DNA of 64,000 bases. Source: Mycobacterium heckeshornense. Lineage in GTDB: Bacteria > Actinomycetota > Actinomycetes > Mycobacteriales > Mycobacteriaceae. A program made the position numbers and the translations under genes. The notes beneath the pieces were generated by a model. The model did no database searches and was not told where the DNA came from. It saw only the letters and a list, made by a program, of their open reading frames with translations. Below, in pieces: positions 15,244-26,745 of the stretch. The stretch covers positions 1,736,001 to 1,800,000 of the forward strand of contig NZ_AP024237.1 in the NCBI RefSeq assembly GCF_016592155.1, written 5' to 3'. Every line of letters starts with the position of its first letter. Positions within the stretch are counted from its first letter, which is position 1.

Positions 15244-16617
15244 ATGGCTGTCGAAATCCTCGACGCCACGCCGGACTGGGAGCGGTTCCGGGCACGTTTC
15301 GAAAACGCCTCCCGCCGGGTCCTGCGGCTGCGCCAGAAGGTGGTAGTGCCCACGCTACCGACCGCGGCGCCGCGCTGGGTGGTCGATCCCGACTTCAACT
15401 TGGACTTCCATGTGCGACGGATGCGCATCCCCGAACCCGGCACATTGCGGCAAGTGTTTGACCTGGCCGAGATAATTCTGCAGTCGCCGCTGGACATCGC
15501 GCGGCCACTGTGGTCGGCAACACTTGTCGAGGGGCTCGCCGAGGGCCGCGCCGCCATGCTTTTGCACTTCAGCCACGCGGTCACCGACGGCGTGGGAGGC
15601 GTGGAGATGTTCGCGCGGATTTACGACGCCGAGCGCGACCCACCTGCGGAGCCACCACCGCCGCAACCGATTCCCCAGGATCTGTCGGCCAACGACTTGA
15701 TGCGGGAAGGCCTCAACCACCTGCCCGGCACCATTTTCGGCGGGGTTCGCGGCGCGCTGTCGGGAGCGGTCTCGGTGCTCGGCCGAGCGGTTCTTAACCC
15801 GCCGTCGGCGATCGCCGGCGCACTACAGTACGCGCGCTCGGGTATGCGGGTGATGAGCCGGGCCGCTGAGCCGTCGCCATTGTTGCGGCGGCGCAGCCTG
15901 GCCATCCGCACGGAAGCCCTCGACATCAAGCTTTCCGACTTGCACAGGGCGGCAAAGGCCGGTGGCGGATCAATCAACGACGCCTACCTCGCCGGCCTGT
16001 GCGGAGCGTTGGGGCGCTATCACCAGGCACTCGGCGTCCCGATCGCCACGCTGCCGATGGCGGTGCCGGTGAACCTACGCGCCGAGGCCGATCCCGCGGG
16101 TGGCAACCGATTCACCGGTGTCAACCTGGCCGCGCCAATCGGTACCGCCGACCCGGTGCAGCGCATGCGCAAGATTCGAGCGCAGATAACGCAGCGCCGA
16201 GAGGAGCCGGCGATGGACATTATCGGCTCCATTGCGCCCGTGCTCAGCATCTTGCCGGCACAACTGCTGGAGACGATTACCGGGGCAGTAATCGGCTCCG
16301 ACGTGCAAGCCAGCAATGTGCCTGTTTACCAAGGAGATACCTACATCGCTGGCGCAAAAATACTGCGGCAGTACGGAATTGGCCCACTGCCAGGTGTTGC
16401 GATGATGGTGGTGTTGGTTTCCCGCGCGGGAGTCTGCACGATTACGGTACGCTACGACAGGGCCGCAGTCAGGCATGAGGCGTTGTTCGCGCGGTGCCTG
16501 CTGGACGGTTTCGATGAAATCCTGGCGCTGGGCGGCGAACCGATACCGCACGCGGTGCCTGCGTCGTTTTCCGTCCGGCCCGCTGACGCGCCATCTCGAT
16601 CGGTGTCAGACTCATGA
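15244..16617 (+). CDS. Wax ester synthase/diacylglycerol acyltransferase family protein, frameshifted 5' end
   Basis: 457 residues from the first ATG in this frame; the native start is probably GTG 15144 in another frame. The family makes triacylglycerol or wax ester from acyl-CoA. The active-site region is HFSHAVTDGVGGVEM, a variant of HHxxxDG with the first His replaced. The C-terminal domain has the conserved segments PMAVPVNLR, GNRFTGVNLAAP and SNVPVYQGD. It corresponds to H37Rv Rv2484c. It overlaps the next gene (ATGA at 16614), forming a lipid-synthesis operon with plsC and plsB2. If initiation occurs at 15244, roughly the first 33 residues are lost but the catalytic part remains. Confidence 0.82.
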   Translation: MAVEILDATPDWERFRARFENASRRVLRLRQKVVVPTLPTAAPRWVVDPDFNLDFHVRRMRIPEPGTLRQVFDLAEIILQSPLDIARPLWSATLVEGLAEGRAAMLLHFSHAVTDGVGGVEMFARIYDAERDPPAEPPPPQPIPQDLSANDLMREGLNHLPGTIFGGVRGALSGAVSVLGRAVLNPPSAIAGALQYARSGMRVMSRAAEPSPLLRRRSLAIRTEALDIKLSDLHRAAKAGGGSINDAYLAGLCGALGRYHQALGVPIATLPMAVPVNLRAEADPAGGNRFTGVNLAAPIGTADPVQRMRKIRAQITQRREEPAMDIIGSIAPVLSILPAQLLETITGAVIGSDVQASNVPVYQGDTYIAGAKILRQYGIGPLPGVAMMVVLVSRAGVCTITVRYDRAAVRHEALFARCLLDGFDEILALGGEPIPHAVPASFSVRPADAPSRSVSDS

Positions 16618-18263
16618 CTGCTGACGACGACAAGTCGCCTCGTGACCTGCGGCTACCCGGTTCGGTCGCCGAAATCCTTGCCAGCCCACCGGGTCCCGAC
16701 ATCGGCGCGTTCTTCGACCTGGACGGAACCTTGGTCGCGGGCTTCACGGGTGTCATCCTCACCCAGGAGCAGTTCCGGCACCGCGAGATGGGCGTGGGGG
16801 AGCTGATCACGATGATTCAGGCCGGGCTCAACCATCGGCTCGGCCGCATCGAGTTCGAAGAGCTCATCACCAAGGCAGCTTGGGTGCTTCGCGGGCGCCC
16901 ACTCAGCGACATGGAGGAGATCGGCGAACGGTTATTCGCCCAAAAGATCGAGTCCCGGATTTACCCGGAAATGCGGGAGCTGGTGCGCGCGCATATGGCG
17001 CGCGGTCACACGGTGGTGCTCAGTTCCTCCGCGCTGACCATCCAGGTCGACCCGGTGGCCCGATTCCTGGGAATCCCCAACACCCTCACCAACAAGTTTG
17101 AGGTCGATGAGAACGGCATCCTCACCGGGCATGTCGTCAGGCCGATCCTGTGGGGTCCGGGCAAGGCTGCGGCGGTCCAGAAGTTCGCCGCCGAGCACAA
17201 CATCGACTTGAGCCGAAGTTACTTCTATGCCGACGGAGACGAAGACGTCGCGTTGATGTACCTGGTGGGCAATCCCCGGCCGACCAATCCCGAAGGCAAG
17301 ATGGCCGCGGTGGCGCGGCGCCGCGGCTGGCCGATCTTACGGTTCACCAGCCGCGGCAGCGGAGGTCTCGTCGGACAGCTGCGGACGCTGATCGGTGTCG
17401 GTTCGATGGTTCCGGTCGCTTCGGTCGCGTTGGGCCTGGGCCTGCTGACGCGCAACCGGCGCCGCGGCGTGAATTTCTTCACCTCCACCTACTCGCAACT
17501 GCTGCTGGCGGCTAACGGTGTGCATCTCAACGTTATCGGCGCCGAGAATCTGACCGCACAGCGTCCGGCGGTGTTCATCTTCAACCACCGCAACCAAATT
17601 GACCCCGTCATCGTCGCCGCCCTGGTGCGTGACAATTGGACCGCGGTAGGCAAGAAAGAACTGGAAAGCGATCCGATCATCGGCACCTTGGGTAAATTGC
17701 TCGACGCAGTCTTCATCGACCGCGACGACCCAACCGCCGCCGTGGAGACGTTGCACCAGGTCGAAGAACGGGCGAGAAACGGGCTCTCGATCGTCATCGC
17801 CCCCGAGGGCACCCGGGTCGACACCACCGAGGTCGGGCCATTCAAGAAAGGGCCGTTTCGCATCGCGATGGCAGCAGGTATCCCGATCGTGCCGATCGTG
17901 ATCCGCAACGCGGAGATCATCGCCGCCCGCGACTCCATCACGATGAACCCGGGCACGGTCGATGTCGCAGTGTTTCCACCGATTCCGGTCGATCACTGGA
18001 CGCTCGACACGCTGCCGGAGCGCATCGCCGAAGTGCGCCAACTGTATCTGGACACGCTGGCCAGCTGGCCAGTCGACGAGCTACCCGAGATACCCCTCTA
18101 CACCCATAGCAAAAAGTCGGCACCGGCCAAAACCAAGGCGGGCAAAGCTGCCGCCAAGACGGCCAAGAAAGCCGCACAATCGAGACCATCGAAGAAGCAC
18201 GCGGCCAAGCCGGATCATGCGGAGACGCGCGCGCGGACAGCTCGGCCGAAAGGACGACCGTGA
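16614..18263 (+). CDS. plsC: Bifunctional HAD phosphatase / 1-acyl-glycerol-3-phosphate acyltransferase (PlsC)
   Basis: 549 residues; ATG overlaps the previous stop. N-terminal HAD-IB hydrolase: FFDLDGTLV (D35 nucleophile), [13 protein letters not shown], and [12 protein letters not shown]-terminal PlsC acyltransferase: HX4D box in NHRNQID (about residue 324), then [19 protein letters not shown] and APEGTR. An Ala/Lys-rich tail (about 500-549) could contact DNA or membrane. Together these would acylate lysophosphatidate and act on a phosphate ester. H37Rv Rv2483c has the same fusion. The stop overlaps the first plsB2 codon. Confidence 0.9.
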   Translation: MTADDDKSPRDLRLPGSVAEILASPPGPDIGAFFDLDGTLVAGFTGVILTQEQFRHREMGVGELITMIQAGLNHRLGRIEFEELITKAAWVLRGRPLSDMEEIGERLFAQKIESRIYPEMRELVRAHMARGHTVVLSSSALTIQVDPVARFLGIPNTLTNKFEVDENGILTGHVVRPILWGPGKAAAVQKFAAEHNIDLSRSYFYADGDEDVALMYLVGNPRPTNPEGKMAAVARRRGWPILRFTSRGSGGLVGQLRTLIGVGSMVPVASVALGLGLLTRNRRRGVNFFTSTYSQLLLAANGVHLNVIGAENLTAQRPAVFIFNHRNQIDPVIVAALVRDNWTAVGKKELESDPIIGTLGKLLDAVFIDRDDPTAAVETLHQVEERARNGLSIVIAPEGTRVDTTEVGPFKKGPFRIAMAAGIPIVPIVIRNAEIIAARDSITMNPGTVDVAVFPPIPVDHWTLDTLPERIAEVRQLYLDTLASWPVDELPEIPLYTHSKKSAPAKTKAGKAAAKTAKKAAQSRPSKKHAAKPDHAETRARTARPKGRP

Positions 18264-18640
18264 CGACATCGGCTGCCGACACAGGCACATTCAGTACGAC
18301 CGACGACACGTTGGTATTGGCGTCGGTATCTTCATCGGTCGAGGCCGAGCTGCTCAACGACTGGCTGGACCGTCAGCGCCAGCGTCATCCCGAGACCAAG
18401 ATCGACGTGCTGCGCCTGCCGCCCCGCAATGCGCCGCCGGGCGCCCTGGCCCAGCTCGTCGAGCAGCTCGAGGTCGATGAGGACCGGTCGATCGTGCCGG
18501 TGCGGGTGTTCTGGCTACCGCGGGCCGAGGGCGGGCCGCTGAGTAGGGCGGCTGGGCTTATTCCCGGTTGGGATCCGTACCATCCCAGTGAACGCCAGCA
18601 ACGGCGTATCCTGCGCAGCGACCCCGGCGGGCGCGAGTAG
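18260..18640 (+). pseudogene. plsB2: plsB2, glycerol-3-phosphate acyltransferase, N-terminal fragment
   Basis: 126 residues ([20 protein letters not shown].., [50 protein letters not shown]) match the start of H37Rv PlsB2 (Rv2482c). The frame then stops at TAG 18638-18640. The expected continuation [14 protein letters not shown] lies one frame over, so one C is missing from the run 18622-18625. The stop TAG overlaps the GTG of the next fragment, so coupled reinitiation is possible if the deletion is real. Confidence 0.85.
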
Positions 18641-20048
18641 TGGCCGGCGAATCGGCCAAGGTGTCAGAACTACGCCAACAATGGCGCGACACCACCGTCG
18701 GTGACAATCCGCGCGACTTCGCCCATTTCGTCACCCGCCGCGCCATCCTGGCGATGGAACGCGTCGCCTACCGGTTGCTCGGCCCGGAGTACAAGTCGCC
18801 GCGGCTGGTGAAACCAGAAATGTTGGCATCGGCCCGTTTTCGGGCAGGACTGGAGAAGATTCCCGGCGCCACAGTGGAGGAGGCCGGCAAGATTCTCGAC
18901 GAGATGGCCACCGGGTGGAGCCGGGTGTCGGTCGATGTCGCCGTCGGACTGAGCAGGCTGCTGATTCGCGGGTTCGACCCACAAATCGACTACGACCAGT
19001 ATCAGGTCGCGGCGATGCGCGCAGCACTTCAGACGCATCCCGCTGTGCTGCTGTGGTCGCACCGGTCGAACCTGGACAGCGCGGTGCTGACGGTGGCGCC
19101 GCAGGAAAACGGGTTGCCCAGGGCTCATGTGTTCGGCGGGATCAACATGGCGTTCGGCTTGATGGGCCCGCTGCTGCGCCGTTCCGGCGTCATCTTCATC
19201 CGACGCAACATCGGCGACGACAGGCTGTACAAGTACGTACTCAAGGAATACGTGGGCTACCTCGTCGAAAAACGGTTCAACTTGAGCTGGTCTATCGAGG
19301 GCACCAGGTCGCGAACCGGCAAGATGTTGCCGCCCAAAATGGGCCTGATGAGCTATGTGGCCGACGCCTATCTGGAAGGGCGCAGCGAAGACATATTGCT
19401 GCAGCCGATCTCGATCAGCTTCGACCAGCTGCATGAGATCGCCGAGTACGCCGCCTACGCGCGCGGCGCGGAGAAACGGCCGGAGGGAATGGGTTGGCTG
19501 TACAACTACATCAAGGCCCAGGGTGAGCGCAACTACGGCAAGATCTACGTCCGGTTCCCGGAGGCGGTTTCGATGCGCGCGTACCTCGGGCCGCCGAACG
19601 GACCGATAGCGCAGGATCAAGCTGCCAAACGACTTGCGCTGCAAAAGATGTCGTTCGAAGTAGCGTGGCGCATTCTGCAGGCGACGCCGGTGAACGCGAC
19701 TGGGCTGGTGTCTGCGCTGCTGCTTGCCACCCACGGGGTGGCGTTGACGCTCGGCCAGCTGCATCGCACCCTGCAAGAATCCCTGGACTACCTGGAACGC
19801 AAACACACGCCGCTGTCGACCAGCTCGTTGCGGCTGCGGACCCCGGAAGGTGTGCGAGCGGCAGTGGATGCGCTGTCCAACGGGCACCCGGTCACCCGCG
19901 TGGACGGGGGACGGGAACCCGTGTGGCGCATCGCACCCGAGCACGAGCACGCGGCGGCGTTCTACCGCAACTCGGTGATTCACGCATTCCTGGAAACCTC
20001 GATCGTCGAACTCGCGCTGGCCCACGCCCGGCATGCCGACAGCGATAG
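18640..20048 (+). pseudogene. plsB2: plsB2, central fragment with acyltransferase domain, truncated by an IS110 element
   Basis: From GTG 18640, about 470 native residues precede the insertion at 20048/20049. The catalytic motifs are intact: HX4D in [25 protein letters not shown] with [15 protein letters not shown], and [14 protein letters not shown]. The enzyme catalyses the first acylation of glycerol-3-phosphate. After [12 protein letters not shown] the frame runs into the IS and ends at 20130. The last third of the protein is separated (21564-22131). With the upstream frameshift, the locus looks inactive unless the truncated core works. Confidence 0.88.
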
Positions 20049-20069
20049 ACATCCCAGGGTCGTAAGTTG

Positions 20070-21293
20070 TCAAGCGGCTTGGGTGTCGTGGGTGGTTTGG
20101 CGGTGTGCCCAGGCCTTGTGTTCGTTGTAGATGGTGCGGTGTCGTAGGCAGCCGTGGAGGATGCCGACGAGGCGGTTGCCCAGGGCGCGTAGTGCTTGGT
20201 GGTGCAGGTCTCCTGCGGCGCGGCGATGGTCGTAGTAGGAGCGTGCGCCGGGGCTGGTTGATAGGGCGCAGAACGCCCATTGGTCGATCGCGTCATACAG
20301 GCGGCGGTTGCGAACGTGGCGGGCCAGCACGGCGCGTTTCTTGCCTGAGGCTACGGTCAAGGGTGACGTTCCGGCGTAGTTCTTGCGAGACTTGGCGTCG
20401 GTGTAGCGGTTCGGGTCATCCCCGAACTCACCGAGCACCCGGGCGCCGAGCACAACACCGAGTCCTGGCAGGGAGAGGTAGATGTCGGCGTCCGGGTGTT
20501 TCTCAAAATGTGCGGCCAGTTCGGTTTCGAGCTCGGCGATCTGGCAGTTGAGTTCGACGATGATGCCCACCGCGGCGCGGGTGGTCGCTCCGAAGGCTGC
20601 GGTGACCGCGGCGGGGGCGGTGAGCTGTTCGGTGCGCAGCAGGGCTGCGATCTGTTGGGCGCGGGTGTCGAGGTTACGTTGGCGCCCAGCGGCTTTGAGG
20701 GCCGAACGGATTTTTGACAGGCTCAGATGTGCGGCTTCAGCGGGAGTTGGAGCGCGGCCCAAAATGGCAAGGGCATCACGGTCTGACAGGTCGTCGAATG
20801 CCTCCAGTGCCGCCGGGTAATACTCACGCAAAGCGCTGCGCAGCGCGTTGGTCTGTCGAATACGGGCCCAGATCAGGTTTTGGTGTCCGCGTGCCAATAC
20901 CTTGACCGCTTCGGCAATGGGGGTGTCACCCGCGACCATGCGGTGATTGTGCCGATCGGTGCGCACCAGATCGGCCAGTAGCTTGGCGTCGCCGGCATCA
21001 GATTTCGCCCCGGAGACGTGGTGGCGGTCGCGGTAGCGGGCCACTGCGAGCGGGTTGACCGCATACACCTGGTAGCCGGCCGCGGTCAGCGCCTCGACCC
21101 ATAAGCCGCGGTCGGTTTCGATGCCGACCACGACGTGGCCGGGTTCTTCAGCGTGGGTGGCCACCAGCTCGTGGAACCCGCGGATACCGGCGAGTCCTTC
21201 GGGCAGTCGCCGCGAGGCCAGCCGAGCGCCGTCGGTGTTCATCAGGTAAATGTCGTGGTGGTCTTCGGCCCAGTCGTCTCCAATGAAGATCAG
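20070..21293 (-). CDS. IS110 family transposase (DEDD recombinase)
   Basis: About 407 residues. N-terminal RuvC-like DEDD domain: [36 protein letters not shown] and [20 protein letters not shown]-terminal Transposase_20 domain with the catalytic serine region: [20 protein letters not shown], then [20 protein letters not shown] perfect AAAGGAGG (complement at 21302-21309) lies eight bases before CTG 21293, and no ATG/GTG/TTG occurs at that spacing. The frame itself is open to 21464. The product catalyses RNA-guided recombination in well-studied relatives. Confidence 0.88.
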   Translation of the reverse strand: MIFIGDDWAEDHHDIYLMNTDGARLASRRLPEGLAGIRGFHELVATHAEEPGHVVVGIETDRGLWVEALTAAGYQVYAVNPLAVARYRDRHHVSGAKSDAGDAKLLADLVRTDRHNHRMVAGDTPIAEAVKVLARGHQNLIWARIRQTNALRSALREYYPAALEAFDDLSDRDALAILGRAPTPAEAAHLSLSKIRSALKAAGRQRNLDTRAQQIAALLRTEQLTAPAAVTAAFGATTRAAVGIIVELNCQIAELETELAAHFEKHPDADIYLSLPGLGVVLGARVLGEFGDDPNRYTDAKSRKNYAGTSPLTVASGKKRAVLARHVRNRRLYDAIDQWAFCALSTSPGARSYYDHRRAAGDLHHQALRALGNRLVGILHGCLRHRTIYNEHKAWAHRQTTHDTQAA

Positions 21294-21560
21294 TGAAATC
21301 GCCTCCTTTGTCCGAAGTCTTGCTGTTTCCCATTGAGCCCAAGGGACACCCGGCGGCGACCTAATGGATTCAGTGCTCGAACGGCACGACACCCCATCAG
21401 CGCTACAGGCGACCCTCACCAACCGGCAGGGGCACGATCTATCGCTAGGAATCGACGAACACACTCCCGGGTGAGCCAGTGCTCACCTACCGGCGGCTCG
21501 GTGACCAGCCTCCCCGATCCAGGCCATTACCTAGTCAACGGCGCGCTGATCGGTTCCCAT
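21294..21560 (-). ncRNA. Candidate IS110 bridge RNA region (non-coding left end)
   Basis: Upstream of and co-oriented with the transposase, as in IS621-type elements. As transcribed from the minus strand it contains AGCGATAG (plus coordinates 21439-21446), identical to the target at 20041-20048. It contains GGGGTGTC (21388-21395), matching the element's right terminus GGGATGTC (20048-20055) with one change that allows G-T pairing. It also contains CCATTAG (21361-21367), complementary to the left terminus CTAATGG (21557-21563). Their order (target guide, then left and right donor guides 20 nt apart) fits the known two-loop design. A left target guide was not resolved. Confidence 0.65.
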
Positions 21561-21563
21561 TAG

Positions 21564-22131
21564 GGTAGCGGCGTTCTGGTCGCAAGCGATGCGGTTGCGC
21601 GATCTGCTGAAGTTCGACTTCTACTTCGCCGATTCAGCCACATTTCGGGACAACATTGCCGAAGAGATGGCGTGGCACCAGGATTGGGAGGCCCACCTCG
21701 CGGCGGGCGGCGACGAGATCGACTCGATTTTGTATGCCAAACGACCGCTGATATCTGATGCGATGCTGCGAGTCTTCTTCGAGGCGTACGAAATTGTCGC
21801 CGATGTATTGCGTGATGCCCCAGCGGATATCGGCGCCAAGGAGTTGACGCAGTTGGCTCTTGGCGTGGGGCGCCAATACGTGGCCCAGGGACGAGTCCGC
21901 AGCAGCGAGCCGGTGTCCACGCTGTTGTTTGCCACCGCGCGCCAAGTCGCCGCCGACCAGCACCTGATCGAGCCCGGTCCGGACTTGGCCGCACGCCGCA
22001 ATGCGTTCCGGCAAGAACTCCGCGATATCCTGCGTGACTTCAACCATGTCGAGCAGATCGCCCGCCACCGGTTCGTCGCTCGCGAAATCGAGGCCCGTCA
22101 GGCGCGGCAAGCCGGCAGCCAAGCTCGCTAA
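21564..22131 (+). pseudogene. plsB2: plsB2, C-terminal fragment beyond the IS
   Basis: Reads [20 protein letters not shown] to the end ARQAGSQAR and matches the last quarter of PlsB2. The first ATG in frame is at 21589. It has no start signal of its own, and separation from the catalytic part makes independent function unlikely. Intact apart from the insertion. Confidence 0.88.
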
Positions 22132-22163
22132 CAGGCATTTCGCCAGCGCCATAGGCTATACCC

Positions 22164-24172
22164 ATGACCGATGTGCCGGCCACGAGCCGGCGGCGCACAA
22201 TGCCGTGGCCGCTGCTGGTCGGGGTCGCGGCGCTGGCCGGCGGCACCGCCGCCGGAATCTCGGCGTTGTCGCTCGCGGATGCGTTGACCGCGACCGGGTT
22301 ACCCGACCCGGGTCCATCGACCACGCTGGGGTTGCCGGTGGTGCGCGCCATCGGTGAGGTCGCGGCGGCGCTGGCGGTCGGGGCGTTTATGTTCGCGGCA
22401 TTCTTCGTGCCTCCGCAACCCAACGGTGTGCTCGATGCGCCCGGATACCGTGCGCTTCGCCTCGGCACGGTCGGGTCGGCGGTATGGGCGGTGTGTGCGG
22501 CGTTGCTGGTGCCACTGACAATTTCCGATGTCTCAGGTCAACCGGTCGCGGCACACCTCAACCCCGCGAGGCTGTGGTCGTTGGCGAGTCTGGTCAATAC
22601 CGCGTCCGCGTGGCGGTGGACCGCTTTGCTGGCGGCGGCGGTGATGGTGGCGAGTCTGGCGGTGCTGCGCTGGTCGTGGACGCCGCTGCTGCTGGTCGGT
22701 TCACTGGTGACGCTGATTCCGCTCGGACTGACCGGCCACTCATCAGCGGGCGGTTCGCATGACCTGGCCACCAACAGTCTGCTCATTCATCTTGTCGCGG
22801 GCGCTCTGTGGGCCGGTGGCCTGCTGGCGTTGCTGGTGCACGCCATCCGCGGGGGCGAGCACACCGATGTGGCCGGGCGGCGGTTCTCCGCCGTCGCGTT
22901 GTGGTGTTTCGCCGCGATGGCGCTCAGCGGCGTGGTCAACTCCCTGGTGCGGGTCTTACCGTCCGATGTGCTGGGCACCGCCTACGGCCGGTTGGTGATC
23001 GCCAAGATCGTCGCGCTGTGCGTGCTCGGTGTGGCCGGCTGGCGGCAGCGACGCACGGAGTCGCTGCGCTGCAGGCAGATCCGGGTTCGCGGCGCGCATT
23101 AATCCGATTGGCACTGTTCGAGGCCGCGGTGTTCGGCGTGACATTCGGCGTCGCCGTCGGGCTGGGCCGCACCCCGCCACCACCACCGCCGATCGTCAAT
23201 CCGTCGATCCCCGACGTGAAGATCGGCTACGACTTCGCCGGGCCACCGACCGTGGTGCGGGTGCTGTTCGACTGGCGCTTCGACCTGATCTTCGGGACGT
23301 CGGCGCTGGTGCTGGCCGCGGTGTACGTGGCCGCGATGCTGCGGTTGCGTCGCCGCGGCGACCACTGGCCGCGCGGGCGGACTTCGGCCTGGCTGCTGGG
23401 TTGCGGGGTAATGCTGTTCGCCACCTCGTCGGGGGTCGGCCGCTACATGCCGGTCATGTTCAGCATGCATATGGCCGCCCACATGCTGTTGTCCATGCTG
23501 GCGCCGATCCTGCTGGTCCTGGGCGCCCCGGTCACCCTCGCACTGCGGGCGCTGCCCCCTGCCGGTCACGACGAGCCGCCGGGTCCGCGCGAGTGGCTGC
23601 TGGCTGCGCTGCACAGCCGGCCGGCCCGGTTAGTGACCAACCCCGTGGTGGCGGCGGTGGTGTTCGTGTCGGGTTTTTACGGCCTGTACTTCGGCGGCAT
23701 ATTCGACGCCGCGGCCGGCAGCCATTTCGGCCACCTTGCAATGAACGCACATTTTCTGCTCAGCGGCTACCTGTTCTACTGGGTGGTGATCGGCGTTGAC
23801 CCGACGCCGCGGCCGATCCCGGCGCTGGCCAAAGTTGCGGTGATGTTCGCATCGTTACCGCTGCACGCATTCTTCGGCGTGGTGCTGATGAGCACGCGGA
23901 ACGTCCTTGGTGAAACGTTCTATCGCTCACTGCATTTGGGCTGGCATGCCGATCTGCTCGGCGATCAGCGACTGGGCGGGGCGATCGCCTGGGGGGCAGG
24001 GGAAATACCGCTGGTGATAGTGATGATCGCGTTGCTGGTCCAGTGGACGCGCAGCGATCAGCGGACGGCCCAGCGGCTGGACCGGGCGGCCGAACGCGAC
24101 GACGACGCTGAGCTGGCCGCCTATAACGCGATGCTGGCGGAGCTGGCCCGCCGCGACGCCACGCGACCTTAA
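22164..24172 (+). pseudogene. CopD/CtaG-type multispanning membrane protein, frameshifted
   Basis: Two frames give one protein of about 669 residues, like H37Rv Rv0102. Frame 1 (22164-23102, ATG) holds the CopD-like half with about eight membrane helices (LLVGVAALAGGTAAGISAL, GALWAGGLLALLVHAIRGGE). Frame 2 (from about 23069 to 24172) holds the CtaG half: MHMAAHMLLSMLAPILLVLG, LAMNAHFLLSGYLFYWVVIG and LHLGWHADLLGDQ with histidines typical of copper delivery to cytochrome oxidase. The switch at 23069 is explained by loss of one C (CGC-CTG read as CGCTG). Adjacent to plsB2 here, unlike in H37Rv. Function could be restored if the deletion is a base-calling error. Confidence 0.8.
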
Positions 24173-24445
24173 GCCGTGGTCAACGGCGCGCCCCCAGCAA
24201 GGCGCCAACCGCGTGGTTTCAGACGGCTGCCGCGGCGTGCCGACATCCGGCGACCCAGCTGAGAATCGACTGCTCTGCCGGCGGGTTAACGGGACCGGTT
24301 ATCCCCAGTCGCCGCTTGTTCCACAACCGCGGCCCACTCGGTGGCCGGCATCGACCGGATTGTCGGGTGTTGCGGGCTCAATGAGAGCGCCACCGGCTGG
24401 ATCGCCACCGACGGCGCCGCCGAAACCGGGAAAGGAATGAGTGCA

Positions 24446-24901
24446 ATGTTTGAAACGCCGCTGACCGTGGTCGGAAACATCGTTAACGACCCGATACGTC
24501 GGGAGGTGGGCAACCACGAGGTAATGAAATTTCGGGTGGCGAGCAACTCGCGCCGCCGCGGCGCCGACGGCACATGGGAGGCCGGCAACTCGCTATTCGT
24601 CACCGTCAACTGCTGGGGCAAGCTGGTCTCCGGCGTGGGCGCATCATTGCGCAAGGGCTCGGCGGTGATCGTGGTGGGGCACGTCTACACCAGCGAGTAC
24701 GAGGACCGCGACGGCAATCGGCGCTCGGCGGTGGAGATGCGCGCCACCGCTGTCGGCCCCGACCTTTCCCGTTGCATCGCGCGGGTGGAGAAGACGGTTG
24801 CCGCCGACACGGACCCAACACCGCGAGCCGACGTCGAAGCCGTCGACCCGGATCAGGCGGACCACGGCGACGACGCGGCGGGGCTGCCAATGACGGCTTA
24901 G
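24446..24901 (+). CDS. Single-stranded DNA-binding protein paralogue (Rv2478c-like)
   Basis: 151 residues. ATG 24446 (MFETPLTVVGNIVNDP) is preferred: AAAGGA lies nine bases upstream but only one base before the alternative ATG 24437. OB fold: FRVASNSRRRGADGTW, SLFVTVNCWGKLVSGVGASL, VIVVGHVYTSEYEDRDGNRR. The tail is acidic with Asp/Ala and lacks the DDDIPF tip of the main SSB, so it is the accessory paralogue rather than the replication SSB. Upstream 24173-24445 shows no gene. Confidence 0.88.
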   Translation: MFETPLTVVGNIVNDPIRREVGNHEVMKFRVASNSRRRGADGTWEAGNSLFVTVNCWGKLVSGVGASLRKGSAVIVVGHVYTSEYEDRDGNRRSAVEMRATAVGPDLSRCIARVEKTVAADTDPTPRADVEAVDPDQADHGDDAAGLPMTA

Positions 24902-25019
24902 CGATCGCACCGGCGCGCCCGGTCGCAGCGGGTCACCACGTGACAACCGAGTGGTGCCGGCCGTTGCCTACGATGGGCTGCGGGCAACCTTCCCAAGACC
25001 AGAGAGGCAACACTGCTGC

Positions 25020-26696
<1,677 letters not shown>

Positions 26697-26745
26697 TGTC
26701 GGCTGCATCAGCGCTGGCATGGGTGCTGAGGCAGGAGCAGTCGGC

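Larger units (their letters stand above)
20049..21563 (-). mobile_element. IS110-group insertion sequence inside plsB2
   Basis: About 1515 bp. The left junction is GATAG/ACATCCC and the right junction CCCATTAG/GGTAGCG. Joining GATAG to GGTAGCG restores plsB2 reading GDR-VAAFW, so the boundaries are exact to within the shared TAG. There are no terminal inverted repeats and at most a 3-bp duplication (TAG), as expected for IS110. In the element's orientation the shared core is CT(A). A long non-coding left end (about 270 bp) and a very short right end (21 bp) identify the IS110 rather than the IS1111 group. Confidence 0.92.

Noticed and set aside
20105..20820. Plus-strand frames inside the IS110 element
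   Set aside because: Antisense shadows of the transposase.
24213..24440. Extra small gene before the ssb-like gene
   Set aside because: Frames are Pro-rich with no ribosome site; treated as non-coding.
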